DNA from: RGIG3013 sp045538935
Lineage (GTDB): Bacteria; Bacillota; Clostridia; Oscillospirales; Acutalibacteraceae
Length of the DNA: 64,000 bases
Reading direction: 5' to 3'
NCBI GenBank assembly: GCA_045538935.1
Contig: JAZQEI010000023.1
Coordinates: 56,057-120,056 of the forward strand
Shown piece by piece: positions 8,247 through 18,254 of the stretch. Numbering within the stretch: the stretch's first letter is position 1; every line of letters starts with the position of its first letter. The notes beneath the pieces were generated by a model. It saw only the letters and a list, made by a program, of their open reading frames with translations, searched no databases and was not told the origin of the DNA. Both the position numbers and the translations under genes were made by a program.

Positions 8247-9623
8247 ATGTTAAAGAATACCGAAAAAAATATGGAAACAATAGTAGCACTTGCAAAGGGC
8301 AGAGGCTTTGTATATTCGGGCTCTGAAATATACGGCGGCCTTTCTAACACTTGGGACTACGGCCCGCTTGGTGTTGAACTTAAAAATAACGTTAAAAAGG
8401 CATGGCTTAAGAAGTTCGTTCAAGAAAATCCTTATAACGTAGCACTTGACAGCGCAATTTTAATGAATCCTCAGGTTTGGGTTGCATCGGGTCACGTTGG
8501 CGGCTTCTCTGATCCGCTTATGGACTGTAAGGATTGTAAAACTCGCCATAGAGCAGACAAGCTTATTGAAGATACAGGCGTTAATCCTGCAGGTTGGAGC
8601 TTTGAGCAAATGAGCGAGTACATACGCGATAACGGTATTACTTGCCCAGATTGTGGCTCTACAAACTTTACCGACATAAGAAAGTTTAATCTTATGTTTA
8701 AAACCTTTCAAGGTGTAACAGAAGATGCTAAGAATGAAATATATCTTCGTCCCGAAACTGCACAAGGTATATTTGTAAACTTTGCAAATATTCAGCGTAC
8801 AACACGCCGCAAGGTACCTTTCGGTGTTTGTCAAATAGGTAAATCGTTTAGAAACGAAATTACTCCCGGTAACTTTATTTTCCGTACACGTGAGTTCGAG
8901 CAAATGGAACTTGAATTCTTCTGCAAGCCCGGTACCGATTTAGAGTGGTTTGCATATTGGAAAGAATACTGCAAAAACTGGTTGTTAAACCTTGGTATAA
9001 AAGAAGAAAACCTACGTCTTCGTGACCACGAAAAGGAAGAACTTTCGCACTATTCAAACGCTACTACAGACTTTGAGTTTATGTTCCCGTTTGGTTGGGG
9101 TGAATTATGGGGCATTGCCGACAGAACCGACTTTGACCTTAACGCTCATATGAGCTGCTCCGGCAAGTCTTTAGAGTACTTTGATCCGCAGACAAATGAG
9201 AAGTATGTTCCTTATGTTATTGAGCCCTCTTTGGGTGCCGACAGAGTACTTCTTGCATTCCTTTGTGACGCTTACGACGAAGAAGTAGACGACAAGGGTG
9301 AAACAAGGGTTATTTTAAGGCTTCACCCCGCACTCGCACCGTTTAAGGCTGCAGTTTTACCGCTTAGCAAAAAATTATCTGATAAAGCAATGGAAATTAG
9401 AAATACCCTTGCTAAAGACTTTATGATCGATTTTGACGATGCAGGCTCAATAGGCAAGCGTTACCGTCGTCAAGATGAAATTGGTACACCTCTTTGCATA
9501 ACTTATGACTTTGAATCTGAAACCGACGGTTGTGTTACCGTACGTGACAGAGACACAATGGAGCAAGAACGTATAAATATTTCAGAACTTTCTGCGTATA
9601 TTAAAAATAAAATGGATTTTTAA
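8247..9623 (+). CDS. glyQS: Glycyl-tRNA synthetase, single-chain (alpha2) type
   Basis: This class II synthetase charges tRNA-Gly. The 458-aa chain has the N-terminal GRGFVYSGSEIYGG and DYGPLGVELK, a zinc-like cluster (CKDCKTRH ... CPDCGSTN), motif 2 (FRNEITPGNFIFRTREFEQ), and motif 3 (EPSLGADRVLLA). The C-terminal anticodon-binding domain ends near the stop. This is the eukaryote/Gram-positive type, not the two-subunit GlyQ/GlyS. It has its own promoter and TCGGAGG ribosome site; a hairpin follows. Confidence 0.96.
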   Translation: MLKNTEKNMETIVALAKGRGFVYSGSEIYGGLSNTWDYGPLGVELKNNVKKAWLKKFVQENPYNVALDSAILMNPQVWVASGHVGGFSDPLMDCKDCKTRHRADKLIEDTGVNPAGWSFEQMSEYIRDNGITCPDCGSTNFTDIRKFNLMFKTFQGVTEDAKNEIYLRPETAQGIFVNFANIQRTTRRKVPFGVCQIGKSFRNEITPGNFIFRTREFEQMELEFFCKPGTDLEWFAYWKEYCKNWLLNLGIKEENLRLRDHEKEELSHYSNATTDFEFMFPFGWGELWGIADRTDFDLNAHMSCSGKSLEYFDPQTNEKYVPYVIEPSLGADRVLLAFLCDAYDEEVDDKGETRVILRLHPALAPFKAAVLPLSKKLSDKAMEIRNTLAKDFMIDFDDAGSIGKRYRRQDEIGTPLCITYDFESETDGCVTVRDRDTMEQERINISELSAYIKNKMDF

Positions 9624-9639
9624 TGCGTTAAGGATGTTG

Positions 9640-9668
9640 GCCGACCTTAATTGAAATTTAAGGTCGGC
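9640..9668 (+). terminator. Hairpin between glyQS and pyk
   Basis: GCCGACCTTAA (9640-9650) pairs perfectly with TTAAGGTCGGC (9658-9668). Only a short T-run follows, so termination may be partial and pyk may receive read-through. Confidence 0.6.
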
Positions 9669-9691
9669 TTAAAATTTGTTTGGTGATTAAA

Positions 9692-11107
9692 ATGAGAAAA
9701 ACAAAAATAGTATGTACAATGGGCCCCGCTACTCGTGATTACGACGTTTTAAAGCAAATGTGTCTTGCAGGTATGAATGTGGCAAGGCTTAACTTTTCGC
9801 ACGGCACGCACGACGACCATTTAAAAACCATAAATCTTATAAAACGGGTTAGGGAAGATTTAAATCTGCCTATAGCTATTTTGTTAGATACAAAAGGCCC
9901 AGAATTCAGAATAAAAACCTTTAAAGAAAATCAGGTTACCTTAAACGAAGGCGACACTTTTACTTTTACCACAAACGATATTGTTGGTGATAACAAAATA
10001 GTATCGGTAAGCTATAAAAATCTTGCCAAAGAGCTAAATGTTGGTGACAGAATACTTCTTAATAATGGGCTGTTAGAATTTGTAGTTAACAGTACTACCA
10101 ATACCGATATTATTTGCACCGTTAAAATTGGCGGAATTTTGTCTAACAGTAAAAGTATGAGCTTTCCAAATAAAGTGTTAAGACAAAAGTATTTAAGTGA
10201 GCAAGATAAAAGTGATATTCTTTTTGGTATAGAGCATGGCATTGATTTTATTGCTTGCTCGTTTGTATCACAAAAGCAAGATTTATTAGATGTTGCTGAA
10301 TTTTTAAGAGCCAATGATGCAGAGCATATTGAACTTATAGCAAAAATAGAAAACCGCTCGGGTGTAGATAATATAGAAGATATTTGTTCGGTTTGTTCGG
10401 GTATTATGATAGGTAGAGGCGATATGGGTGTAGAAATTCCTTTTGAAGAACTGCCTCGAATACAAAAGCACATAATAACCGAGTGCCGTCTTTTAGGTAA
10501 ACGCGTTATAACCGCTACCGAAATGTTGGAATCTATGATATACAATTCGCGCCCCACCAGAGCCGAAATTTCTGACGTCGCCAATGCCGTTTACGACGGT
10601 ACAAGTGCTTTAATGCTATCGGGTGAAACAGCTGTGGGTAAATATCCGGCGCTTACTGTTGCTACAATGTCTAAAATTGCCGAAGAAACCGAAAACCATA
10701 TAGATTACGACGAGTTGGTTTATAGTCATAATTTTAAAATAAAAAATACTGTAGACGCTATTTCACATGCGGCGTGTACAATGTCTATAGATATTAAAGC
10801 AAAGGCAATAGTGGTTTGTTCGCTTTCGGGCATTACAGCCAGAATGGTATCGCGTTTTCGTGCACCAGTGCATATTATTGGTCTTACCACCAACGAAAAC
10901 ACTTGGCGCCGACTCTCGCTTTCTTGGGGCGTAGAGCCGTTGCTTGCCGAACAGTTTCACTCTACCGATGTTTTATTTTATTATGCACAAAAATTAGCCA
11001 AAGAAAAATTAGGTCTTGTAAGTGGTGATAAAATAATAATTACCGGCGGCGTTACTAATGGTAAATCAGGCAATACCAATTTAATAACAGTACAGACAAT
11101 AGAATAA
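9692..11107 (+). CDS. pyk: Pyruvate kinase
   Basis: The enzyme converts phosphoenolpyruvate and ADP to pyruvate and ATP in glycolysis. The 471-aa protein has the N-terminal RKTKIVCTMGPA, ARLNFSHG, the catalytic-site AKIENRSGV and IMIGRGDMGVEI, and the signature TEMLESMIYNSRPTRAE. The C-terminal domain ends at VQTIE and lacks the extra PEP-utiliser domain seen in Bacillus. The ATG at 9692 is favoured; an upstream TTG at 9680 is possible but adds residues before the conserved RKTKI start. A terminator follows at 11176. Confidence 0.95.
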   Translation: MRKTKIVCTMGPATRDYDVLKQMCLAGMNVARLNFSHGTHDDHLKTINLIKRVREDLNLPIAILLDTKGPEFRIKTFKENQVTLNEGDTFTFTTNDIVGDNKIVSVSYKNLAKELNVGDRILLNNGLLEFVVNSTTNTDIICTVKIGGILSNSKSMSFPNKVLRQKYLSEQDKSDILFGIEHGIDFIACSFVSQKQDLLDVAEFLRANDAEHIELIAKIENRSGVDNIEDICSVCSGIMIGRGDMGVEIPFEELPRIQKHIITECRLLGKRVITATEMLESMIYNSRPTRAEISDVANAVYDGTSALMLSGETAVGKYPALTVATMSKIAEETENHIDYDELVYSHNFKIKNTVDAISHAACTMSIDIKAKAIVVCSLSGITARMVSRFRAPVHIIGLTTNENTWRRLSLSWGVEPLLAEQFHSTDVLFYYAQKLAKEKLGLVSGDKIIITGGVTNGKSGNTNLITVQTIE

Positions 11108-11175
11108 TTATAATAAGTTATTAATGCTATATAACCACATATATGGCATAATATACTTAATTTTATTAAGTTTTT

Positions 11176-11215
11176 ATCGGCAAAGCCTTTTATTTTAATG
11201 CTTTGCCGATTTTTT
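11176..11215 (+). terminator. Terminator after pyk
   Basis: ATCGGCAAAGC (11176-11186) pairs with GCTTTGCCGAT (11200-11210), followed by a T-run. Confidence 0.85.
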
Positions 11216-11246
11216 GTTTAGAATGTTATCTATTTCAATAAATTGG

Positions 11247-11276
11247 TTGACAAGTATGTAATTAAAGGTATATACT
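11247..11276 (+). promoter_or_regulatory. Promoter of the glutamine synthetase gene
   Basis: TTGACA (11247-11252) and TATACT (11271-11276) have an 18-base spacer. No GlnR-like or glutamine riboswitch element was recognised in the short leader. Confidence 0.75.
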
Positions 11277-11318
11277 TATGTGCGAATTTGTTTTAAACTA
11301 CTATACTTGGAGGCACCA

Positions 11319-13406
11319 ATGTCAGACATAACCAAAATCTTTGCTTCGGAAGTTTTTAACGACTCCATTATGCGTGAAAGACTGCCGAAGGATACATACA
11401 AGCAACTAAAAAAGACCGTAAAAGATGGTAAAAAAATAGATAGTAGCATAGCTAATACTGTAGCAAATGCCATGAAGGATTGGGCTATAGAAAAGGGCGC
11501 AACCCATTTTACACATTGGTTTCAACCCATGACCGGCATTACTGCCGAAAAGCATGATAGTTTTATTACTCCGACCGATGACGGAAATATTATTATGGAA
11601 TTCTCGGGTAAAGAACTTATAGTTGGCGAGCCCGACGCTTCTTCGTTCCCCACCGGAGGACTACGTGCTACCTTTGAAGCTCGTGGTTACACTGCTTGGG
11701 ACCCTACATCGTATGCGTTTATTAAAGATAACACACTTTGCATACCTACCGCTTTTTGCTCTTATAACGGCGAGGCGCTAGATAAAAAAACACCACTACT
11801 ACGTTCTATGGAGGCTATAAATCGACAGGCACTTAGAATTTTGCGCTTGTTTGGAAATAACGAGGTTAAACATGTTATAACCACCGTTGGACCCGAGCAA
11901 GAATATTTTTTGGTGGATAAAAAGATGTTTGATAAACGCAAGGATTTGCTATATTGCGGAAGAACTCTTTTTGGCGCCAATGCTCCTAAGGGTCAAGAAC
12001 TTGAAGACCATTATTTTGGTGCGCTAAAGCCTAGAGTTTCTGCTTTTATGAAGGAGCTTGACGAAGAACTTTGGCGGCTTGGAATACTTGCAAAAACTAA
12101 ACATAATGAGGCGGCTCCCGCACAGCATGAGCTGGCTCCAATATACACAACAACCAACATAGCGGTAGACCATAATCAGCTTACAATGGAAATTATGAAA
12201 AAGGTTGCAAACCGCCACGGACTTTCTTGTCTTTTACACGAAAAGCCCTTTGCAAGTATTAACGGTAGTGGTAAGCACAACAACTGGTCGCTTTCTACCG
12301 ATACCGGTGTAAACCTTTTAGATCCTGGTAAGACACCTTCTGAAAATGCTCAGTTTTTGCTGTTTTTGGCTGCCGTTATAAAGGCTGTAGACGATTATCA
12401 AGATTTACTTCGCGTGTCTGTTGCATCTGCATCTAACGATCACAGACTTGGCGCTAACGAGGCTCCGCCTGCCATAGTTTCTATTTTTGTTGGCGATGAG
12501 CTTGCCGCCATACTAGATTCTTTAGAACACGGTGAAGAATATAAAGGCAGCGAAGCTGTTAAAATGGAACTTGGTGTACACGTTTTACCCAAATTCCCTA
12601 AAGACAATACCGACCGCAACAGAACATCGCCATTTGCCTTTACGGGTAATAAGTTTGAGTTTAGAATGCTCGGCTCTACAGCATCGGTTGCCGACCCCAA
12701 CATAGTTTTAAACACAATAGTAGCTCAGGCGCTAAGTGAGTTTGCCGATGTACTAGAAAGTGCCGACAATTTTAACGAGGCCATGAACAAGCTTGTTCGC
12801 AAAACCATAAAGAAGCATAAACGCATTCTTTTCAACGGTAACGGATATTCTGCTGAGTGGGAAGAAGAGGCTAAAAAGCGCGGACTTTTAAATCTTAAAA
12901 CTACGGTAGACGCTTTACCGTATATGATATCGGAAAAGAATATAGAACTTTTTGCAAATCACAAGGTTTATAACCGCTCTGAAGTTTTCTCGCGTTATGA
13001 AATGCTTGTTGAAATTTATTCTAAGGTAATAAATATAGAAGCTCTTGCTACAATAGATATGGTAAATAAAGATTATTTGCCTGCTATTTCCAAATATTCA
13101 AAAGCATTATCTGATACTATTTTATCTAAAAAGGCGGTAAGCGAAAACATAAATTGTGATGCCGAAACCTATACTTTAGCCGAACTATCTAGGCTATCTA
13201 GTGATGCTAAGCTTTTGGTGCTAAAACTCGAAAAGGCCGAAAGTAACGCCGCTGCATTGCACGGATTAGATCAAGCAAAAGCATATGCTAACGAGGTTTT
13301 AGATATAATGAACAAGCTGAGAGTTGCTATAGATTCGGCAGAAAAAATTACCGATTCTGCATATTGGCCGGTTCCTACTTATGGCGAGCTTTTATTTGGC
13401 GTATAG
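11319..13406 (+). CDS. glnN: Type III glutamine synthetase
   Basis: It makes glutamine from glutamate and ammonia with ATP. At 695 aa it is much longer than GlnA and matches the GSIII family of Bacteroides and Clostridia. Visible motifs include GPEQEYFL (metal-binding Glu), KHNEAAPAQHELAPIY, NGSGKHNNWSLST (ammonia/glutamate site), and NDHRLGANEAPPAIVS, all in order between residues 190 and 400. A long helical C-terminal extension follows. The ATG at 11319 follows TGGAGG at a normal distance. It stands alone with its own promoter and terminator. Confidence 0.94.
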   Translation: MSDITKIFASEVFNDSIMRERLPKDTYKQLKKTVKDGKKIDSSIANTVANAMKDWAIEKGATHFTHWFQPMTGITAEKHDSFITPTDDGNIIMEFSGKELIVGEPDASSFPTGGLRATFEARGYTAWDPTSYAFIKDNTLCIPTAFCSYNGEALDKKTPLLRSMEAINRQALRILRLFGNNEVKHVITTVGPEQEYFLVDKKMFDKRKDLLYCGRTLFGANAPKGQELEDHYFGALKPRVSAFMKELDEELWRLGILAKTKHNEAAPAQHELAPIYTTTNIAVDHNQLTMEIMKKVANRHGLSCLLHEKPFASINGSGKHNNWSLSTDTGVNLLDPGKTPSENAQFLLFLAAVIKAVDDYQDLLRVSVASASNDHRLGANEAPPAIVSIFVGDELAAILDSLEHGEEYKGSEAVKMELGVHVLPKFPKDNTDRNRTSPFAFTGNKFEFRMLGSTASVADPNIVLNTIVAQALSEFADVLESADNFNEAMNKLVRKTIKKHKRILFNGNGYSAEWEEEAKKRGLLNLKTTVDALPYMISEKNIELFANHKVYNRSEVFSRYEMLVEIYSKVINIEALATIDMVNKDYLPAISKYSKALSDTILSKKAVSENINCDAETYTLAELSRLSSDAKLLVLKLEKAESNAAALHGLDQAKAYANEVLDIMNKLRVAIDSAEKITDSAYWPVPTYGELLFGV

Positions 13407-13422
13407 TTAATTTACAAAACAC

Positions 13423-13452
13423 AACCCCCACAGTCTTTTGACTGTGGGGGTT
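13423..13452. terminator. Strong terminator between glnN and lacZ
   Basis: AACCCCCACAGT (13423-13434) pairs perfectly with ACTGTGGGGGTT (13441-13452). It sits between two convergent genes and can serve both. Confidence 0.8.
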
Positions 13453-13514
13453 GCTATTTAAAAACAGACACACAAGAGAGGGGGATGTGTTAACTGTTTT
13501 TAAAACAAAATAAA

Positions 13515-16502
13515 TTAGTCGTTTATATTCATAACAAATCCTAATGTTATCGGTTTGTTACCTAAACGGTACTGTTCGTCTAGCATAGGTCCGCAACTGT
13601 TAGAGCCTATTCCGCTGTGGGCGGCATCTATACACAAAATACTGTAACCGCTCTTTTCAAGCTCAAAGTTATGAGCTTTATTAGTAAGTTCTTCTGATTC
13701 ATATTCGCTAAAGTTAAAAGAGAGCGGATTTAGAGTACATCTAACATCTAAAGCACGGTTTTTACCCATAACGGTTAATTGCTCGGTGTTATAGTGTGCG
13801 CCGTTTTCTTGTGGGCGAATATAATCTTCAAACAGTTGCTCTATGGTAGCAGAAAATTTACCAAAGTATGATGCTCTGTGTTTATCCGGATAGCTTTCAT
13901 ACGGGCCGTAGCCTAAATAATCTACAGCGTTAAACGAATTATCTAAATAAAGCTTTAGGCCAAAACGCGGCAGATATGGCATTGCAGGATTTTTCTCGGC
14001 ATTTATACTAAACTCTATTTTAGAATCGCCGTAAATTTTAACTGTACAATTGCCATTTAATATGCGCTGACGCGAAATGCTGAGTATAGCAATTTGGCAG
14101 TCAATTTGTAAATATGTTTTGTGCTCGGTTACATTTGCCGAGTAGCATCTGGCATAGGCCTTATGATAGTGTGCTTTAAACCATTCGTTTTTCTGATATT
14201 GGTCATTATCGGTAGGAGCACGCCAAATGTTATACTCCATAGGCTTTTTCAAAAGTTCGGAGTTGGCCTTTTTTATGCTGGTAAATGTAGCGTCAAGGGT
14301 ACTAAATACATATTCAAAATTATTGCCGCTTATTATAACGCTTGTATTTGTTTGCTTATAAGCGGGAGCGGTGCAATCGCATAAAACTTCTGCCTTTTTA
14401 AAAGGTGTAATTTCTATGCTGTCAAAACCAAGTTCAAAGCCCGCCTTGTAAAAGAGAGTATCTTTAGCGGCAAGGTATATAAACCTTATAAAGCAGTGAC
14501 CACTTAATGATTTAGGTAGCAAGAACGGAAGTTTTAAAGTTTCGTAAGGTGCAGGGTCAGGGGCGTTATTTATAACACCGTTTTCTATAACTTTGCCGTC
14601 AGATGTTATTTCAAAATAAATATTGGCAAAATCTTTTATACGGCTAAAGGCGGTCATATTTTTTATATAAAATTCACCGTCTTTATAGGTTATTCTAATG
14701 GGGCGTCTTACGTTTTTGGCTTCCTTTAAACCGGTATGCTCTGTGCGGTTAGGGTAAACTAAACCGTCCATACAAAAGTTCGAGTCGTTTGGAAAATCGC
14801 CAAAATCACCGCCGTACAAAAACTTATCTTTACCGTTGGGAGCTTTGCCGGTATACACGGCATGGTCGCACCATTCCCAAATAAAACCGCCACAGAAAAC
14901 ATCATAATCTTCGGCTATTTTATGGTAATCTTCAAGGTCGCCAGGTCCGTTACCCATAGCATGTGAGTATTCGCATAAAACAAAAGGCTTGCGCTCGTTT
15001 TCGGGCTTAGATAAAGTATCTTTACAAATATCTCTTGCGGCTTGTACTGACGGATACATACGACTAAAGGTAGTAAGGTTAGAATAGTCGGCAGTATGAC
15101 CCTTAGATATTATATAGTCACTTTCATAGTGGGTAAGACGTGTTGGGTCGGTTTTGTTTAAAAACTCTAGCGCTGCCTCGGTGTTAGGGCCCCAACCTGA
15201 CTCATTACCAATAGACCATATAATAACACTTGGCCTATTTTTATCACGCGAGTATAAAAGCTTAGAGCGGTCTACAAACTGTTCTTTATACATACTCTCG
15301 CCCGCTAAGAGAGCATAGTCGGCATCAGCACCGTAAAGCAAGTTTACACCGTGTGTTTCAAGGTCGGCTTCATCTATAACATAAAAACCTAATTCGTCGC
15401 AAATTTGCGTAAAATACGGAGCATTTGGATAATGGCTTGTGCGAATAGCATTTACGTTGTTTTGCTTCATTAAATAAAGATCTTTTAAAACATGGTTTAT
15501 ATCAACGGCCGGTCCGCTAAACGGTGAGGAATCGTGTCGGTTAACACCCTTAAATATTATTCTTTGACCGTTAAGTTTTAAAACACCACCATCGTTGGTT
15601 ATGGTTCTAATGCCAACCTTTTCGGCTATATATTCACCGTTACAACTTAAAACTAAAGTATACAAATACGGATTTTCACAATTCCAAAGTGTAGGCTCGT
15701 TAACATTTATTAAAATTTTACCGTCATTTGATTTTCCGTCACACAGTAAATTGCCTTTTGCATCTAAAAATTTATAATCTACCGTTTCTATGTGGTTCAA
15801 AAACGAAATGTCTGCCGAAACGGTTGCAGCATTGTTGTGGATAGCTGTTTTTATAGTGTAGTCGTATATGTGGTTTTTAGGACGAACAATTAAATATACG
15901 TCGCGGAAAATACCCGACATTCTAAATTTATCTTGGTCTTCAAGGTAACTGCCGTCACACCATTTTAGCACCAACACTAAAACAGTATTTTCACCCTCGA
16001 TTAAAAAATCAGAAACATCAAACTCACTTGTACAGTGCGATACCTGAGAGTAACCTATAAATTTAGAGTTTACGTATAAATAAAAGCAAGAGTCTACTCC
16101 CTCAAAATTCATATAAATATTTTTTTTGAGTTCGCTTTTGCTTATGTTAAATGTTCTTTTATAGCAACCGCAAGGGTTGTTGTGCGGAACAAAAGGAGGA
16201 TCATACGGAAACGGATATAAAATATTTGTGTAATTATTAGTGTCGTACCCATTAATCTGCCAAACCGACGGAACAGTTAGATTGTCATCAAACTCTACAC
16301 CGTCTGGAAAAGCGCATGGTAATTCATAAACAGAGTTAAAATATTTAAAATCCCAATTACCGCTAAGCATTTTTATGCGCTTAGATTTTTTGCGCGACTT
16401 GTCAGTTAATGCGTTTTTTTCACTTTCACAGGGAATATAATATGCTCTTGGCTCCATTGTACCAACATGAATAGAATTTGGATCTTGGTGATACATCTTC
16501 AT
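13515..16502 (-). CDS. lacZ: Beta-galactosidase, glycoside hydrolase family 2 (LacZ type)
   Basis: This is a cytoplasmic enzyme of 995 aa hydrolysing beta-galactosides. The GH2 sugar-binding, immunoglobulin-like and TIM-barrel domains precede a C-terminal bgaL small-chain domain, as in E. coli LacZ. Seen are VNRHDSSP, IRTSHYPNAP, the acid/base region IIWSIGNESGWGPN, the nucleophile region FVLCEYSHAMGNGPGD and the end domain with GPYESYPD and QENGAH. No signal peptide is present. The ATG at 16502 has TTTGGAG eight bases upstream. It diverges from an AraC-type regulator, which is the likely controller; no permease lies next to it. Confidence 0.93.
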   Translation of the reverse strand: MKMYHQDPNSIHVGTMEPRAYYIPCESEKNALTDKSRKKSKRIKMLSGNWDFKYFNSVYELPCAFPDGVEFDDNLTVPSVWQINGYDTNNYTNILYPFPYDPPFVPHNNPCGCYKRTFNISKSELKKNIYMNFEGVDSCFYLYVNSKFIGYSQVSHCTSEFDVSDFLIEGENTVLVLVLKWCDGSYLEDQDKFRMSGIFRDVYLIVRPKNHIYDYTIKTAIHNNAATVSADISFLNHIETVDYKFLDAKGNLLCDGKSNDGKILINVNEPTLWNCENPYLYTLVLSCNGEYIAEKVGIRTITNDGGVLKLNGQRIIFKGVNRHDSSPFSGPAVDINHVLKDLYLMKQNNVNAIRTSHYPNAPYFTQICDELGFYVIDEADLETHGVNLLYGADADYALLAGESMYKEQFVDRSKLLYSRDKNRPSVIIWSIGNESGWGPNTEAALEFLNKTDPTRLTHYESDYIISKGHTADYSNLTTFSRMYPSVQAARDICKDTLSKPENERKPFVLCEYSHAMGNGPGDLEDYHKIAEDYDVFCGGFIWEWCDHAVYTGKAPNGKDKFLYGGDFGDFPNDSNFCMDGLVYPNRTEHTGLKEAKNVRRPIRITYKDGEFYIKNMTAFSRIKDFANIYFEITSDGKVIENGVINNAPDPAPYETLKLPFLLPKSLSGHCFIRFIYLAAKDTLFYKAGFELGFDSIEITPFKKAEVLCDCTAPAYKQTNTSVIISGNNFEYVFSTLDATFTSIKKANSELLKKPMEYNIWRAPTDNDQYQKNEWFKAHYHKAYARCYSANVTEHKTYLQIDCQIAILSISRQRILNGNCTVKIYGDSKIEFSINAEKNPAMPYLPRFGLKLYLDNSFNAVDYLGYGPYESYPDKHRASYFGKFSATIEQLFEDYIRPQENGAHYNTEQLTVMGKNRALDVRCTLNPLSFNFSEYESEELTNKAHNFELEKSGYSILCIDAAHSGIGSNSCGPMLDEQYRLGNKPITLGFVMNIND

Positions 16503-16638
16503 AAGCTATACTCCAAAGAAAAATTTATACTGATAAGTTTTGTTTTTATATTATTACGCCATTATAATTATACATTCTTAAAAAATATTTGTATATAAAC
16601 ATAATAATTCAAAATATGCACAAAATGATACAATTTTC

Positions 16639-16667
16639 TTTACAAACATATTTTTTTCTGGTAAAAT
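16639..16667 (+). promoter_or_regulatory. Promoter of the AraC-type regulator gene
   Basis: TTTACA (16639-16644) and TAAAAT (16662-16667) are 17 bases apart in the lacZ/regulator divergent region. Confidence 0.6.
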
Positions 16668-16696
16668 ACAAACATAAAATAACAGAAGGTGAGACT

Positions 16697-17536
16697 ATGC
16701 TTAACATTTCTGGTTGGATAGGTGAGACAAGCAAGTGGTCGTATGTAAATAACGATGTGCCTCTTTTGGTATCATCGGTGGGCCACTATAAAGTTATAAC
16801 AACACCAAAGTATACAACATATCGAGAAAAAGGAAGAACTGATTATCAAATTTTGTATGTAGCAAGCGGTGTAGCTACTTTTGTGTTCGACGGTCAAGCA
16901 CACAGGCTATCTGCCGGAAGCTTTGTTTTATATAAACCAAATCAAACACAGTTTTATTCGTATAATTTGAACGATAAAACCGAAATGTATTGGATACACT
17001 TTACGGGTAATCAGGTTGAGGCAATGTTACAAACATACGGACTTTCTAATCGCCAGATGTATGTTGTTGAAGCATCGACCAAATATATAGAGCTTTGTGA
17101 AAAAATGATTTGTGAGTTACAATTAAAACGACACATTTTTAACGAAGTTACTGCGGTGTTGTTTTTAGAATTGCTCGGTAGTTTATCTCGAGGGTTGCAA
17201 AAGCGAAGAGAAATTTACGATGAATCTATGGAAGAGGCACTTGTGTATTTTCACCAAAACTATAATACCAATATTGAACTTGAAGAATATGCAAAAAAAT
17301 GTAATATGACTATTTGCTGGTTTGAACGTCAGTTTAAAAACCGTACGGGGCGTTCACCTAAACAATATATAACAGACATTAGGCTTAGTAATGCAAAAAT
17401 TTTATTAAACTCTACCGATAAAACCATAGGTGAAATTGCCGAGATGTGTGGGTATGAAAATCAACTTTATTTTAGCAGAGTGTTTAAAAAATATGTTGGT
17501 ATATCGCCAAGAGAATATAGAGAAGCAAAACAGTAA
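16697..17536 (+). CDS. AraC-family transcriptional regulator with N-terminal cupin domain
   Basis: The 279-aa protein has an N-terminal AraC-type ligand-binding/dimerisation cupin (about residues 20-150; SAGSFVLYKPNQTQFY) and a C-terminal double HTH (about 180-279) with the signature GRSPKQYITDIRLSNAKILL and the second-helix region GYENQLYFSRVFKKYVG. The ATG at 16697 is chosen because AGAAGGTGAG precedes it; the frame runs open further upstream without a site. It diverges from lacZ with a 194-base shared control region, so activation of lacZ by a beta-galactoside is the simplest inference. Confidence 0.9.
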   Translation: MLNISGWIGETSKWSYVNNDVPLLVSSVGHYKVITTPKYTTYREKGRTDYQILYVASGVATFVFDGQAHRLSAGSFVLYKPNQTQFYSYNLNDKTEMYWIHFTGNQVEAMLQTYGLSNRQMYVVEASTKYIELCEKMICELQLKRHIFNEVTAVLFLELLGSLSRGLQKRREIYDESMEEALVYFHQNYNTNIELEEYAKKCNMTICWFERQFKNRTGRSPKQYITDIRLSNAKILLNSTDKTIGEIAEMCGYENQLYFSRVFKKYVGISPREYREAKQ

Positions 17537-17600
17537 TAATCATAAAAGCATTGAAATATATGGGCTTTTGTAGTAAAATTTCGTTAAGGGGGCAGTATTA

Positions 17601-18029
17601 ATGATTTATACCGAAAAAACCAAACGTGCAATGAGAATATGCTTTGATGCGCATAAAGATCAAGTAGATAAAAGTGGCTTACCTTATGTTTTTCATCCAA
17701 TTCACCTTGCCGAACAAATGCAAGATGAGAACACAACTATAGTTGCTCTTTTGCATGATGTTGTAGAAGACACCGACATAACCTTAGAAAATCTACGCCA
17801 AGAAGGCTTTTGTGACGATGTAATTAACGCCATTGCACTTATGACACATGGTGATAAGGTTGAATATTTGGAATATGTAAAAAAAATAAAACCTAACCCT
17901 ATAGCCCGTGCCGTTAAATTAGCAGATTTGCGTCATAACAGCGATATAACAAGGCTAGATGTTGTAGACGAAAAGGCCATAAAAAGACGTAATCAGTATT
18001 TAGAAGCAATAGAAATGCTCGAGAAATAA
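17601..18029 (+). CDS. Small HD-domain protein, (p)ppGpp hydrolase-like (SpoT HD / Mesh1 type)
   Basis: This 142-aa protein is only the HD hydrolase domain of the RelA/SpoT family. It shows the conserved His near the N-terminus (HKDQVDKSGLPYVFHPI), the HD pair (VALLHDVVEDTD) and the later catalytic Asp (KLADLRHNSDI). Stand-alone domains of this kind hydrolyse the alarmone or related nucleotides; hydrolysis by this protein is inferred from the family. A ribosome site AAGGGGGC precedes the ATG, and a terminator follows at 18055. Confidence 0.85.
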   Translation: MIYTEKTKRAMRICFDAHKDQVDKSGLPYVFHPIHLAEQMQDENTTIVALLHDVVEDTDITLENLRQEGFCDDVINAIALMTHGDKVEYLEYVKKIKPNPIARAVKLADLRHNSDITRLDVVDEKAIKRRNQYLEAIEMLEK

Positions 18030-18054
18030 GTTTACAGTAAAATATTAAAAATAA

Positions 18055-18081
18055 AAAGCACCATCTTTTGATGGTGTTTTT
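18055..18081. terminator. Terminator after the HD gene
   Basis: AAGCACCATC pairs with GATGGTGTTT across a short T-rich loop and is followed by T-run. On the minus strand it also lies just past the end of the tRNA-fragment repeat. Confidence 0.75.
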
Positions 18082-18084
18082 ATT

Positions 18085-18254
18085 TGGCGTAGAAGAGGAG
18101 ATTCGCCCACTGCGCTACCGCTTGTGGCACGCACCCGACCTTTGCGACCGTTCACAGAAAGGTCGCAATTCGGCGAAGCCGAACCGGTCTTTTCGAATCT
18201 CGCTCAGAAAACAAAAAAGAAACCATACCTTGCGGTACGATTTCTTTTTTTACT
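18085..18254 (-). repeat. tRNA-Ser-derived repeat: tRNA 3'-end copy plus hairpin-rich spacer
   Basis: Plus-strand bases 18085-18105 match the 3' end of the tRNA-Ser(GCT) gene (18255-18275) at 20 of 21 positions and in the same orientation. Between the two copies lie a terminator hairpin for the tRNA (18221-18254), a GC-richer stretch with its own stems (GCGACC/GGTCGC and TTCGGC/GCCGAA), and an AGATTCGAA-like inverted T-arm fragment. The arrangement parallels the repeat after tRNA-Lys (18678-18895). Open frames across it are tRNA artefacts, not genes. No gene is seen in this stretch. Confidence 0.6.
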